64,000 bases of DNA from Hymenobacter ginkgonis (GTDB lineage: Bacteria > Bacteroidota > Bacteroidia > Cytophagales > Hymenobacteraceae): contig NZ_WQKZ01000001.1 in the NCBI RefSeq assembly GCF_009755225.1, positions 434,001 to 498,000 of the forward strand, given 5' to 3'. The position numbers and the translations under genes are program-made. A model generated the notes under the pieces. It ran no database searches. It saw only the letters and a list, made by a program, of their open reading frames with translations, and had not been told where the DNA came from. Positions 35,542-45,110 of the stretch are shown here, in pieces. Position 1 is the first letter of the stretch. Every line of letters starts with the position of its first letter.

Positions 35542-36254
35542 GCCGCCAAGGTACTTAACCCGCTAGCCTCGCCACCGCTCGTTGGTTTAGCTGGTTTAAT
35601 AGTTAGCGCCATACGCGCTAGCTGCCCCGTATTTCCTGCCTACTTCTCGGCCACGAATACTAAGTGAATTCAAGTGTGGACTCCACGTTGGGTGCTAAAC
35701 CAGGTTGCACTGAGCCGAATTAAACTGGTGGCGGGGGACGGGGGTAGTGCCAGGCGGTAGCCAGCTGGTGCCAGCGCTACCCCAGGGGGCAGCAGCCAGA
35801 GGTGGTCGGCAAGGGCGGTGATGTCGTGCGAAATAGCGAGGCAGTTATGTAGCAAAATAGAACCTTGCCAAGTATTAATACGCCAATAAATATAGGGGCG
35901 ACGTGAATTGGAAAACTGCTATTGACCAAGAGTCGCTTTGCCGCGGCTAGTGAAGCGTTGCAAACAGGTTGGCAATGCATTATAAGGTTTCCCTTCGCGG
36001 GGTAGCTACTGAAGAATCTTAGCGTCAAAGTGCAACATTAAGCGCAAGCGCTTTCTAATTATATGTCGGAGTTTGCGCTACTTTTACCGGGGCTGAGCCG
36101 GTAAAGCCGAGCGCTCTTAACTCAGCCATAGATAACGACTATAATTGCTTAGTTACCTCCTATACTTCTCCTTGCCTTTCAGCTCAGTAGCTCAAAAATT
36201 TTGATTGTGCGCTGACTTAGTTTTCCAAGTCTTACCCTCCTCATTTTCTGCGAC
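35542..36254. other. Long gap with gene remnant upstream of the PspA operon
   Basis: This gap contains a decayed fragment of an ABC ATPase gene (listed separately) and an AT-rich stretch before the pspA start that should hold the operon promoter. Other short frames here do not resemble any protein family. Confidence 0.5.
35685..35845 (-). pseudogene. Remnant of an ABC transporter ATPase 3' end
   Basis: The minus-strand translation reads AISHDITALADHLWLLPPG and continues to an ATWFSTQRG-like end. It lines up with SHDIATTTALADRLWLLAPE and LAWHPAVES at the C-terminus of the intact ABC ATPase at 49150-49983. The similarity is also clear in the DNA, for example CCAGAGG-GGTCGGC-AGGGCGGTG and ACTGGTGGCGGGGG in both. 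The Walker motifs and most of the gene are gone. It is therefore a decayed copy of that gene's family, lying directly upstream of the PspA/flotillin operon. Confidence 0.75.
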
Positions 36255-36962
36255 ATGAATATCTTGCAGCGCCTTTTCAAAATCGGACAGTCGGAAGCCC
36301 ACGCCGCTGTCAATCAGCTCGAAGACCCCATCAACCTCACCGAGCAAGGCCTGCGCGACCTGCGCCAAGACCTAGACAAAGCCCTTCATGGCTTGGCCGA
36401 AGTGAAGGCTATGGCTATCCGTGCCCGCAACGAAACTGAAGCCTTCCGCGCCAAGGCCGCCGATTATGAAAATAAGGCCGTATTGCTGCTGCAACGCGCC
36501 CACAAAGGCGACCTCGACCCCGCCGAAGCTGACCGCCTTGCCACTGAGGCGCTGCTCAAAAAAGCTGAAAACGAAACCCACGCTACCCGCTCAGCCCAGG
36601 ACCAAGCCAGGTTTGAGCAGTCGGCCGCCCAACTCGACCAGAGCGTGCAGACACTAAAAGCCACCATCAGCCAGTGGGAAAACGAACTGAAAACCCTTAA
36701 AGCCCGCGTCGTGGTGAGCACCGCCACCGTCAACATCAACAAGCAATTGGCGCAGCTCGACTCGTCGGGAACAGTAGCCTTGCTCGAACGCATGAAGGAA
36801 AAAGTAGCCGTGCAGGAGGCGCTGGCCGAGTCGTACGGTGAGCTTGCGCAGGAGAGCAAGAGCGTTGATGCCGAGATTGATAAGGCCATCGGGCAGGCAG
36901 GGGTAGGGCAGGCGGCCGAAGACTTACAAGCCCTCAAAGCCAAGCTTGGCCTTACTAGATAG
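36255..36962 (+). CDS. pspA: PspA/IM30-family protein
   Basis: A 235-residue, almost entirely helical protein with the family start (M)NILQRLFKIGQSEAHAAVNQLEDP and long heptad-like coiled coils to the end. PspA/IM30/Vipp1 proteins are ESCRT-III-like: they bind and remodel stressed inner membranes. The N-terminal amphipathic helix expected for membrane contact is visible. It begins a same-strand set with a YqiJ-like membrane protein (65 bases later), a flotillin and a giant AAA+ ATPase, which suggests a membrane-maintenance operon. A second, membrane-anchored PspA-like protein is encoded at 53000-53992. Confidence 0.9.
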   Translation: MNILQRLFKIGQSEAHAAVNQLEDPINLTEQGLRDLRQDLDKALHGLAEVKAMAIRARNETEAFRAKAADYENKAVLLLQRAHKGDLDPAEADRLATEALLKKAENETHATRSAQDQARFEQSAAQLDQSVQTLKATISQWENELKTLKARVVVSTATVNINKQLAQLDSSGTVALLERMKEKVAVQEALAESYGELAQESKSVDAEIDKAIGQAGVGQAAEDLQALKAKLGLTR

Positions 36963-37027
36963 GCCTACGCCGTGTAATGAATGGAGCTAGCCAGCGATAG
37001 TTACCTCGACTGGAAGGCGCTTACTTT

Positions 37028-37669
37028 ATGACTGAACTTTTACAAGCTGCCGTACTACCCCCCAACCTGGTTGCCACCGGGTTGCTGGTGTTTGTACTGT
37101 TGTACTGGCTCACGGTTATTGTCGGATTGCTGGACTTTAAAACGGCCGACCTGCACCTCGGAGGCCACCTGGAGGTGCATACGGATGGGGCCCACCTACC
37201 CAGCGGCGACTCCGACTGGCTTAATGGCGCACTGGCATTTTTCAACCTAGGTCGCATCCCGCTGATGGTATTTATCAGCTTCGTGGCGCTGCCGCTGTGG
37301 GTGGGCAGTATCCTGGCCAATTACTACACCGGCAACACGTCGCTGCTGCGGGGACTGGCATTTCTGCTGCCGCTATTTGTGGGAAGTATTTTTCTGGCCA
37401 AATTCCTGACGCTACCCTTCGTCAAACTGTTTGCAGCGCTCGAAAAAGACCACGACGGCGGTGCTGTTGCCCTAGGCAAAGTGTGCACCGTGCTGCTACC
37501 CGCCACCACCGACCAACTCGGCCAGGCTACTGTGCACATCGACGGTGCGCCGCTCATGCTCAACGTGCGTGCCTTGTCGCGCGCGCTGGCAAAAGGCGAA
37601 TCCGCCCTGGTAATTGATTACGATGCCCAGCGGCGCTGCTACTTAATAGAGGCGTATACCATGGGGTAG
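37028..37669 (+). CDS. YqiJ-like membrane protein with C-terminal OB-fold
   Basis: A 213-residue protein with three hydrophobic segments (about 13-35, 73-92 and 102-122) and a C-terminal OB-fold-like beta domain (GKVCTVLLPATTDQLGQATV, ALVIDYDAQRRCYLIEAY). This layout resembles Escherichia coli YqiJ, encoded beside the flotillin YqiK, and the adjacent gene here is likewise a flotillin. Such NfeD/YqiJ-type proteins are thought to partner flotillins in membrane microdomains. It lies between pspA and the flotillin gene on the same strand, so co-transcription is likely. Assignment rests on layout and neighbourhood more than on strong sequence motifs. Confidence 0.8.
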   Translation: MTELLQAAVLPPNLVATGLLVFVLLYWLTVIVGLLDFKTADLHLGGHLEVHTDGAHLPSGDSDWLNGALAFFNLGRIPLMVFISFVALPLWVGSILANYYTGNTSLLRGLAFLLPLFVGSIFLAKFLTLPFVKLFAALEKDHDGGAVALGKVCTVLLPATTDQLGQATVHIDGAPLMLNVRALSRALAKGESALVIDYDAQRRCYLIEAYTMG

Positions 37670-37763
37670 CAATCCCTTAAGGCTGCATTAAGGCGAAGAT
37701 TTTACTTCCTGATTTTGAATTTCCATTTCAATTTTTACCTATTCGGCATTTTTACTTTTTCTC

Positions 37764-39932
37764 ATGGTTACACAAATTTCCTGGGCTGTTTTATTGGTGC
37801 TCGGCGTCTTATTAATTGGATTTATTGCTATTGTGGCCCGTATGTACCAGAAGGCTGTGCAAGGCGAAGCCCTGGTACGCACTGGTATGGGCGATACTAA
37901 AGTGTCCTTTTCCGGTATCCTTATTGTGCCTGTGCTGCACAAGCTGGAGGTAATGGATATTAAGTTAAAAACTATCATCATCTCCCGCGCGGGGGCCGAA
38001 GGCTTGGTGTGCAAAGACAACATGCGCGCCGACGTGAAGGTGAATTTTTTCGTGCGGGTAAATAAAACGCACGACGATGTAGTAAACGTAGCACAAAGCA
38101 TTGGCGCGCATCGGGCGTCCGACCCGCTAGCCCTCGAAGCGCTGTTTGACGCCAAGTTTTCGGAAGCGCTGAAAACGGTGGGCAAGCACTTTGATTTTAT
38201 TGAATTATATAATTCACGCGAGCAATTCAAGCAGGAAATTCTGCGCATTATTGGTACCGATTTGAACGGCTATGTGCTCGACGATTGTGCCATTGATTAC
38301 TTGGAGCAAACGCCTTTGTCGTCGCTCAACCAGGATAATATTTTGGATGCGGAAGGCATTAAGAAGATTATTGCGCTGACGTCGGAGCAGAAAATCCAAG
38401 CCAATCAGATTCAGCGCGACCAGCAGAAAACGATTAAAAAGCAAGATGTAGAAGCTCAGGAAACCATCTTGCAGCTCGAAAAACAACTGGCCGAGAATCA
38501 GGAAAAGCAGTACCGCGAAATTGCCAGCATAAAAGCTCGCGAAGCTGCCGAAACCGAAAAAGTGCGTCAGGAAGAGCGCCTGAAAGGCGAGAAGGCGCGC
38601 ATCGTTACGGAGGAAGAAATTAAGGTTTCGGAGCAAAACCGCGACCGGCAAATCTTGGTGGCTGAGCGCAACAAACAGCGCACCGACGCCATCGAAACCG
38701 AGCGGGTAGCCCAGGCCAAAGCCTTGGAAGCCAATGAGCGCGAGCGCATGGTGGCCCTGGCCCAAATCGAAAAAGATAAGGCGCTGGAAGAGGAGCGCAA
38801 GAATATTCAGGTAATCATCCGCGAGCGCATTACGGTAGAAAAAGCGACCGTGCAGGAAGAAGAACGCATTAAAGATACCCGCGCTCAGGCCCAGGCTGAC
38901 CGTGAAAAGTTGGTGGCCGTGACTGCCGCCCAGCAGCTAAACGAAACCAGCACCATCAACTTCGTTGGTACTGCCGAGATGGAAAAGCAAGCGGCAGAAT
39001 TCCGCGCGAAGCAGGTTGTAATAGACGCCGAGGGCGAGCGTACGGCCGCCGACCATCGTGCCCAAGGTATCCGCATCATGGCCGATGCCGAGGCTAGCAA
39101 AGCCGCCGCCGTGGGCCTAGCCGAGGCCCAGGTAATGCAGGCCAAAGCCGTGGCGCACCAGAAAGAAGGTGAAACCCACGCCGCCGTGATGCAACTTACC
39201 TCGGCCGCCGAAGCCCAGGCCATTCAAGTCAAAGCCACTGCCCAGGCTGAAGCCGACGAAAAAATCGGCTTTGTTGCCGCCAAAGTCAACCGCGAAAAAG
39301 GCCTCGCTGATGCGAACGTGGTAGAAGCCCGTGCCGTCGCTGACCAGAAAAAAGGCTTAGCAGAAGCTGTTGTCAATGAACAGAAATTCACCGTTGAAGC
39401 TAAGGGTATTGAAGCCAAGGCCGACGCCATGAAAAAACTCGACGGGGTAGGCAAAGACCACGAAGAATTCAAACTGCGCCTAGACAAAGAAAAGTCAGTG
39501 GAACTGGCTCAAATCAATATCCAAAAGGATATTGCGGCCTCGCAAGCCGACGTGATTGGGGCAGCCTTGAAAGCCGCTAAAATTGACATCGTTGGCGGCG
39601 AAACTATGTTCTTCGACCAGATTATTGGGTCCATTACGAAAGGCAAATCTATCGACCGTGCCGTGCACAACAGTGAGGTGCTTAGCACGGTGAAAGGCAC
39701 ATTTTTTGACCACAATAGGGGCGGCGATTTCAAAACCAACCTGCGAAAATTTGTCAATCAATTTGGCCTGAGCAGCGAAGACATGAAAAACCTGAGTGTC
39801 TCTGCGCTACTCCTGCAAATGATGAATAAAGCGGGTGATGAAACTACGCGAAGCACGATTTCGCAGCTGGCTAGTACAGCAGCAGCCCTGGGGATAAGCG
39901 ATAAATCGGTGAAGTCGATTGATTTGAAATAA
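37764..39932 (+). CDS. Flotillin-family protein (YqiK-like)
   Basis: A 722-residue flotillin. One N-terminal membrane segment (about 6-27), then a band-7/SPFH domain (about 30-200, including CKDNMRADVKVNFFVRV) and a very long Glu/Ala/Lys-rich coiled coil (about 205-600) with the EA-repeat pattern of flotillins. The C-terminal ~100 residues are a separate small domain (KTNLRKFVNQFGLSSEDMKN). Flotillins form large membrane-bound cages or microdomains. Length and N-terminal anchoring match YqiK rather than the shorter FloT. It is third in the PspA-YqiJ-flotillin-ATPase set, and the giant ATPase follows after a hairpin-containing gap of 85 bases. Confidence 0.92.
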   Translation: MVTQISWAVLLVLGVLLIGFIAIVARMYQKAVQGEALVRTGMGDTKVSFSGILIVPVLHKLEVMDIKLKTIIISRAGAEGLVCKDNMRADVKVNFFVRVNKTHDDVVNVAQSIGAHRASDPLALEALFDAKFSEALKTVGKHFDFIELYNSREQFKQEILRIIGTDLNGYVLDDCAIDYLEQTPLSSLNQDNILDAEGIKKIIALTSEQKIQANQIQRDQQKTIKKQDVEAQETILQLEKQLAENQEKQYREIASIKAREAAETEKVRQEERLKGEKARIVTEEEIKVSEQNRDRQILVAERNKQRTDAIETERVAQAKALEANERERMVALAQIEKDKALEEERKNIQVIIRERITVEKATVQEEERIKDTRAQAQADREKLVAVTAAQQLNETSTINFVGTAEMEKQAAEFRAKQVVIDAEGERTAADHRAQGIRIMADAEASKAAAVGLAEAQVMQAKAVAHQKEGETHAAVMQLTSAAEAQAIQVKATAQAEADEKIGFVAAKVNREKGLADANVVEARAVADQKKGLAEAVVNEQKFTVEAKGIEAKADAMKKLDGVGKDHEEFKLRLDKEKSVELAQINIQKDIAASQADVIGAALKAAKIDIVGGETMFFDQIIGSITKGKSIDRAVHNSEVLSTVKGTFFDHNRGGDFKTNLRKFVNQFGLSSEDMKNLSVSALLLQMMNKAGDETTRSTISQLASTAAALGISDKSVKSIDLK

Positions 39933-39953
39933 AGATGTTAATTCTCCCTTAGT

Positions 39954-40006
39954 TGCCCCATTGGCTAGCCAACTTCTAGTAGGAGTGGATGCTAACCAAT
40001 GGGGCA
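39954..40006 (+). promoter_or_regulatory. Hairpin in the flotillin-ATPase gap
   Basis: Arms 39954-39969 and 39991-40006 pair over 16 bases with one mismatch and a 21-base loop. It ends 11 bases before the chosen ATG of the giant ATPase and has no U-run. It could attenuate read-through, protect or process the mRNA, or control translation of the ATPase. Confidence 0.45.
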
Positions 40007-40017
40007 ATTCCCCTCCT

Positions 40018-43000
40018 ATGGAACCCACTCCCCAACTCGAAGGCGGTACCTACGAAATCCTTCGCAGCCGTTTGCAAAGGAGCGGCGCTGACCTGCAAGC
40101 GCGGCTCGAAAAATTGAATATTGAACGCAAAACTGTATTCGGGGCCATCGATACACGCTTGCTCGGAACGACGCGCATCACGACCACCAATAATTGCGTG
40201 CCGTGGGATATGGTGCCGGTGGGTAACAAATTCATCTTTGGTTTCAACGTCGTAATTGGCTTGAAAACGGAAACGGAATTGAGCGATGTTTTCGGGGTAT
40301 ATGAATATACCAACCGTGAGTTTCGGTCGCTAGATTTGAAGCTGCTGGAAAGCTCGCAATTTTTAGAGGAATTTCGGAATTTATACCGGTATTATAAGAG
40401 CACCCAATTTGTGAAATTTGCGGTGCTAGGGCCACATTTATTCATGATATTTCGGGTGGGTAAAACCCCGAATGATATCAAGACTTTTAAGTGGCTGCTG
40501 AAGGATGATACGCTTACCTACCTCGACAATCGCAGCGACCACGAGTATACATTTCCGGCGCAGCACGAATTCACCTGGAAGCGCGCCACGCGCGATATGC
40601 AAGTGGCTGGCAAATACCCGCATATTAGCATCGAAAACAAGGTTTTTGTTGAAACAATCGGAGGCGACTTAACTATTAAAGTTGAGAATAATACCGAAAC
40701 CGGCCGCGGAATATTGGCCGAGCCAGTAGCTGATAAAGACCAGACACTTGACGATTCCGAAATTCAGTACGCCGTAATTGACAATTTAATTCTGTTGAAA
40801 ATTCGGCCTTACCAAGAGCAGGCGTACCGGTATTTCTTGTTCAATAGTAAGCTGCGCACGGCCCAGCGCCTCGACGCCCTGGCTGACGCTTGCGTACTGC
40901 TACCCGACGGCCAAGGGCTGATTTTTCCGCACGGGTTTTATTTACAAACTGGCGAAGGAAAATTATTCGAAAATAGCTTGCGCGACATGCTGTTTGAGAA
41001 GCGCATTGCATCGCCTAACGGGGAGGACTTCCTGTATGTATTTTACAATAAGGAGAACGGTACGTATTTATTATTGTCGTACAACCTAATTGCGCAACGG
41101 GTAGATAACCCCATTGTGTGCAGCGGCTACGCCTTGTTTGAGGATGGGGAATTGTGCTACTTGCGGCCCGATGCCGAAGCCAAAAAGCACCACGCGGTTC
41201 AAATCTGGCAAACGCCATACGTAGCCCCCGATTTTGAGCTACCAGTGACGCAGGATTCGGCGCTGTATAAGCTAGGCAACAAGGAGATTGTGCGGGCCAT
41301 GGCGGAAGTGCAGGAAGTACTAACGCTAGTAGGCAAAGAGGATAGTTATTCGGGCTTATACCTCGACCTAATTCGGCGCACGACCACCCTGGCCGACGTG
41401 TACTACTGGCTAGGTGACCCCGACGCCCAAAACCTAGCTGAGCCGCTACGCGACATTCAGCAAACGGCTACGGCGGCGGTGGAAGAGTTTGATAAAGTGC
41501 GCGGTATCCGAAAGAGCACGGCCGAGGCCGTGCAGCACGCACTAAGCCAGGCCGACGAATTACGCGCCCGCATCAGCCGCATGGCCGACGTGACGGAAGT
41601 TAACGAATACGTGCGGCTGCTAGCCGAACTGCGCGCCACGCGGGGCGAGGTGATTTCGCTGAAAGAACTCCGTTACGTAGATGTGCCCGTTGTAGAAAAA
41701 GCCGCCACCGACCTCGCTGAGACGAGCAAGCAGGTTGCCGGCCAAACCATCGAATTTCTGCTGCGGCCCGACGCGCTGAAACCCTACGCTACCCGCGTGC
41801 AAGCCATCGCCGATAGCGTAGAAAAAATACAGAAAGTGAGCGAGGCCAACGAGCGTGAAAAGGAAGCCAACGCCGTATCGAGCGAGCTGGAGCTACTGAT
41901 TGAAGTAGTGGGCAATTTGCCGATGGATGACCCTACGCAAACCACGCGCATTATCGATAGTATTTCCACGATTTACGCGGGCTTCAATCAAATTCGGGCG
42001 GCCTTGAAACGGCGACGGCAGGCGCTGGCTGGCACCGAGGCGCAGGCCGAATTCACAGCTCAGCTCAAGCTACTGGAGCAGGCTTTAGTGAATTATCTGG
42101 ACCTCAGTGATACGCCTGCTAAGTGCGATGAATACAGCACTAAGCTGCTGGTGCAGCTAGAAGAATTGGAAGGTAAATTCCCCGACTTCGACCAATTTCT
42201 TACCCAAATTGCGGAGCGCCGCGAAACGGTGTACGAGGCGTTTGAGGCGCGCAAGGTGAGCTTGGTGGAAGCGCGCAATCAACGGGCTTCGGCGCTGGCG
42301 CAATCGGCCGAGCGTATTATTAAAGCAGTGCAAAACCGGCTCACGCGCCTCGAAACGCTGGCCGATATTAACGGCTATTTTGCCGCTGATATGCTGGTCG
42401 AAAAAGTGCGCCAAACGGTGCAGGATTTGCTAGCCCTTGGTGACACCGTGAAGGCCGATGAATTGCAGAGCCGCCTCAAAACGGTGAAGGAAGATGCCGT
42501 GCGCCAGCTCAAAGACCGCGCCGAGCTGTTTACGGATGGCGGGCAGGCGTTAAAGTTTGGTTCTTACGCTTTTACCGTTAACACCCAGCCGCTGGACCTT
42601 ACCATGGTGCTACGCGATGGTGAACTGCATTACCACCTTACGGGCACCAATTTCTTCCAGAAAGTGACGGACCCCGCCGTGCTCACGGCCCGCCCCGTGT
42701 GGGACCAAACTGTGGCCTCGGAAAACGCGACGGTGTACCGGGCCGAATACCTGGCGTGGCTGGTGATGCAGGCCGCCGAGCGCCCTACCCCCACCCACGG
42801 CGAGGTGCCTGCCACATTATCTGTCGAAGAGTTATCCAAGCTAACTACCGAAGAGATAACGAGTTACGTGCAGCAGTTTATGGCGCCGCGCTACGCCGAG
42901 GGCTACCTCAAAGGCGTGCACGATGCCGATGCCGCTGTGCTACTCGCCGCGCTCGTGCGCCTCACGCGCGCCGCCGGCTTGCTGCGTTACCCGAGCAAGC

Positions 43001-44910
43001 TGCGGGCGGCCGCGGCGCTCTACTGGCAGCGCTTTGCGCCCGAGGCCAACCGCACCAGTTGGCAGCGGCAGTTGCATGGCATTGGGGTGCTGCTGCAAGT
43101 GTTTCCCGATGCGCGCGAGTTTCGGGGTCTGATGCAGGAATTGCAGCAGGCCGTGGCGGACTTTGCCGAGGCTACCGGGCTGTTTGCGCTGGATGACGTG
43201 GCCGAAGCAGGCGAGTATCTATTCTATGAGTTGACCCGCGGCGAAACGTTTGTCATTGCCGCCGAATCCAGCGAACTGGTGCAGCAATTTCAGCGCTCGC
43301 TGGCCGAGCGCAACGCCCAGGAGCAGTACACAAGCTCCGTGGCGACGCTGGCCGACCAGCCCGCCGCGCAGTTTCAACTGGTGCGGCAGTGGCTGCGGTC
43401 GTTTGCGCAGCAAGCGGGGGTAGGGGAGGAGCTACTTGATTTTCAAGAGGAGGCTGCGCAGCTGCTGGTTACCGCGACCCACGATGCGGCCCGCGTGGTG
43501 CAGACGCCGTTGCGCGAAATACTTACTGGGCTGCAAGGCAGCCACCCACTTATTCAGGACCGCACGTATGTACTGAACCTACCGGAGTTTCGGCAGCGGC
43601 TGCACCGCTACGTCCAGACGGTGGTGCCGCAGTTCGAGGCCTTCCAGCACCTCAAAAAAGACCTGCTGGCCCGCGCCGCCGACGAGCTGCGCCTCAGCGA
43701 GTTTCGGCCGCGGGTGCTGGCCTCGTTTGTGCGCAATAAGCTCATTGATGAGGTGTATCTGCCGCTTATCGGGGCCAACCTGGCCAAGCAAATCGGCACG
43801 GCAGGGGCCGACAAGCGCACCGACCTCATGGGCCTACTGCTGCTCATTTCGCCGCCCGGCTACGGCAAAACCACCCTGCTCGAATACGTGGCCAACCGCC
43901 TGGGGCTGATTTTTATGAAAATCAACGGCCCGGCCATCGGCCACGCCGTCGTCAGCGTAGACCCCGCCCAGGCCCCCAACTCCGGCGCCCGCGAAGAGCT
44001 GCTGAAGCTCAACCTGGCCTTCGAGATGGGCGACAACGTGATGCTATATCTCGATGATATTCAGCACTGCAACCCCGAGTTTTTGCAGAAGTTTATCTCG
44101 CTCTGCGACGCCCAGCGCAAAATAGAGGGCGTGTACCAGGGCCGCGCCAAAACCTACGATTTCCGGGGCCGCAAGGTGGCCGTGGTGATGGCCGGCAATC
44201 CCTACACCGAGTCGGGCGAGCAGTTCCGCATCCCCGACATGCTCGCCAACCGCGCCGACATCTACAACCTCGGCGACATCATCGGCGACACCCGGCCCGC
44301 CTTTTTGCTCAGCTATATCGAAAACGCGCTGGTGGCCAACCCCACCCTGGCCCGCCTCGTGGCCAAAAGCCAGGCCGACGTGTACCCGCTGCTGCGCCTG
44401 GCCGAAACCGGCGACAGCACCGGCCTCACCTTCGAGGCCACCCACTCGCCCCAGGAAATCGCGGAGTACGTGGCCGTGCTGCAAAAGCTGCTGACGCTGC
44501 GCGACGTGGTGGCCCGCGTCAACGAGGAGTATATCCGCTCGGCGGCCCAGGCCAACGACTACCGCACCGAGCCGCCCTTCAAGCTCCAGGGCTCGTACCG
44601 CAACATGAGCAAGCTGGCCGAAAAAGTCAGCCCCATCCAGAACGACGCCGAAATCCAGGCCCTGCTCGCCACCCACTACACCAGCGAAGCCCAGACCCTC
44701 ACCAGCGGCACCGAAGCCAACCTGCTCAAGCTCCGCGAGCTGCTCGGCTGGCAAACTCCCGCCGACGCCACCCGCTGGGCCGACATCAAAGCCACCTTCG
44801 CCCGCAACCTGCGCGCCAGCAGCGGCGGCCAGCTGCTCCAGGTCCTCACCCAGCTAGAGCATATCGCCGGCGGCATCGGCGGCATCCGCGAGGCGCTGGG
44901 GCGGGAGTAG
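40018..44910 (+). CDS. Giant AAA+ ATPase of the DUF3686 'DNA repair ATPase' type
   Basis: About 1630 residues. The N-terminal ~450 residues form a beta-rich region (KLNIERKTVFGAIDTRLLGT, VPVGNKFIFGFNV) typical of proteins annotated as DUF3686 or 'DNA repair ATPase'. A long helical, coiled-coil middle (about 470-1200) follows. The C-terminal AAA+ module has Walker A SPPGYGKTTLLEY with Lys1284, Walker B MLYLDDIQH with Asp1346 and sensor-like VVMAGNPYTESGEQF, similar to MoxR-type ATPases. The DNA-repair name is only an annotation tradition. Its position after PspA, YqiJ-like and flotillin genes argues for a role in membrane stress or complex remodelling. ATG 40018 is preferred to the TTG at 39961, which lies inside a hairpin. 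Confidence 0.85.
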   Translation: MEPTPQLEGGTYEILRSRLQRSGADLQARLEKLNIERKTVFGAIDTRLLGTTRITTTNNCVPWDMVPVGNKFIFGFNVVIGLKTETELSDVFGVYEYTNREFRSLDLKLLESSQFLEEFRNLYRYYKSTQFVKFAVLGPHLFMIFRVGKTPNDIKTFKWLLKDDTLTYLDNRSDHEYTFPAQHEFTWKRATRDMQVAGKYPHISIENKVFVETIGGDLTIKVENNTETGRGILAEPVADKDQTLDDSEIQYAVIDNLILLKIRPYQEQAYRYFLFNSKLRTAQRLDALADACVLLPDGQGLIFPHGFYLQTGEGKLFENSLRDMLFEKRIASPNGEDFLYVFYNKENGTYLLLSYNLIAQRVDNPIVCSGYALFEDGELCYLRPDAEAKKHHAVQIWQTPYVAPDFELPVTQDSALYKLGNKEIVRAMAEVQEVLTLVGKEDSYSGLYLDLIRRTTTLADVYYWLGDPDAQNLAEPLRDIQQTATAAVEEFDKVRGIRKSTAEAVQHALSQADELRARISRMADVTEVNEYVRLLAELRATRGEVISLKELRYVDVPVVEKAATDLAETSKQVAGQTIEFLLRPDALKPYATRVQAIADSVEKIQKVSEANEREKEANAVSSELELLIEVVGNLPMDDPTQTTRIIDSISTIYAGFNQIRAALKRRRQALAGTEAQAEFTAQLKLLEQALVNYLDLSDTPAKCDEYSTKLLVQLEELEGKFPDFDQFLTQIAERRETVYEAFEARKVSLVEARNQRASALAQSAERIIKAVQNRLTRLETLADINGYFAADMLVEKVRQTVQDLLALGDTVKADELQSRLKTVKEDAVRQLKDRAELFTDGGQALKFGSYAFTVNTQPLDLTMVLRDGELHYHLTGTNFFQKVTDPAVLTARPVWDQTVASENATVYRAEYLAWLVMQAAERPTPTHGEVPATLSVEELSKLTTEEITSYVQQFMAPRYAEGYLKGVHDADAAVLLAALVRLTRAAGLLRYPSKLRAAAALYWQRFAPEANRTSWQRQLHGIGVLLQVFPDAREFRGLMQELQQAVADFAEATGLFALDDVAEAGEYLFYELTRGETFVIAAESSELVQQFQRSLAERNAQEQYTSSVATLADQPAAQFQLVRQWLRSFAQQAGVGEELLDFQEEAAQLLVTATHDAARVVQTPLREILTGLQGSHPLIQDRTYVLNLPEFRQRLHRYVQTVVPQFEAFQHLKKDLLARAADELRLSEFRPRVLASFVRNKLIDEVYLPLIGANLAKQIGTAGADKRTDLMGLLLLISPPGYGKTTLLEYVANRLGLIFMKINGPAIGHAVVSVDPAQAPNSGAREELLKLNLAFEMGDNVMLYLDDIQHCNPEFLQKFISLCDAQRKIEGVYQGRAKTYDFRGRKVAVVMAGNPYTESGEQFRIPDMLANRADIYNLGDIIGDTRPAFLLSYIENALVANPTLARLVAKSQADVYPLLRLAETGDSTGLTFEATHSPQEIAEYVAVLQKLLTLRDVVARVNEEYIRSAAQANDYRTEPPFKLQGSYRNMSKLAEKVSPIQNDAEIQALLATHYTSEAQTLTSGTEANLLKLRELLGWQTPADATRWADIKATFARNLRASSGGQLLQVLTQLEHIAGGIGGIREALGRE

Positions 44911-45110
44911 GGGTGTAAAGTATAGCAAGAAGCTGACTCACTAACACTCCTCTGCCTTATACTTGATGATAGATTCCTAAACTTCGGCAGACATACAGGG
45001 CTTGTGTGACAAGTAGAGATGCCTTAAGTATACATAAAAGATGTTTAGGATGGCTCGGCTCATAGGAAGCGACAGAGCTTCTATTTGATTTTTACATTAG
45101 ATGAACGCAC

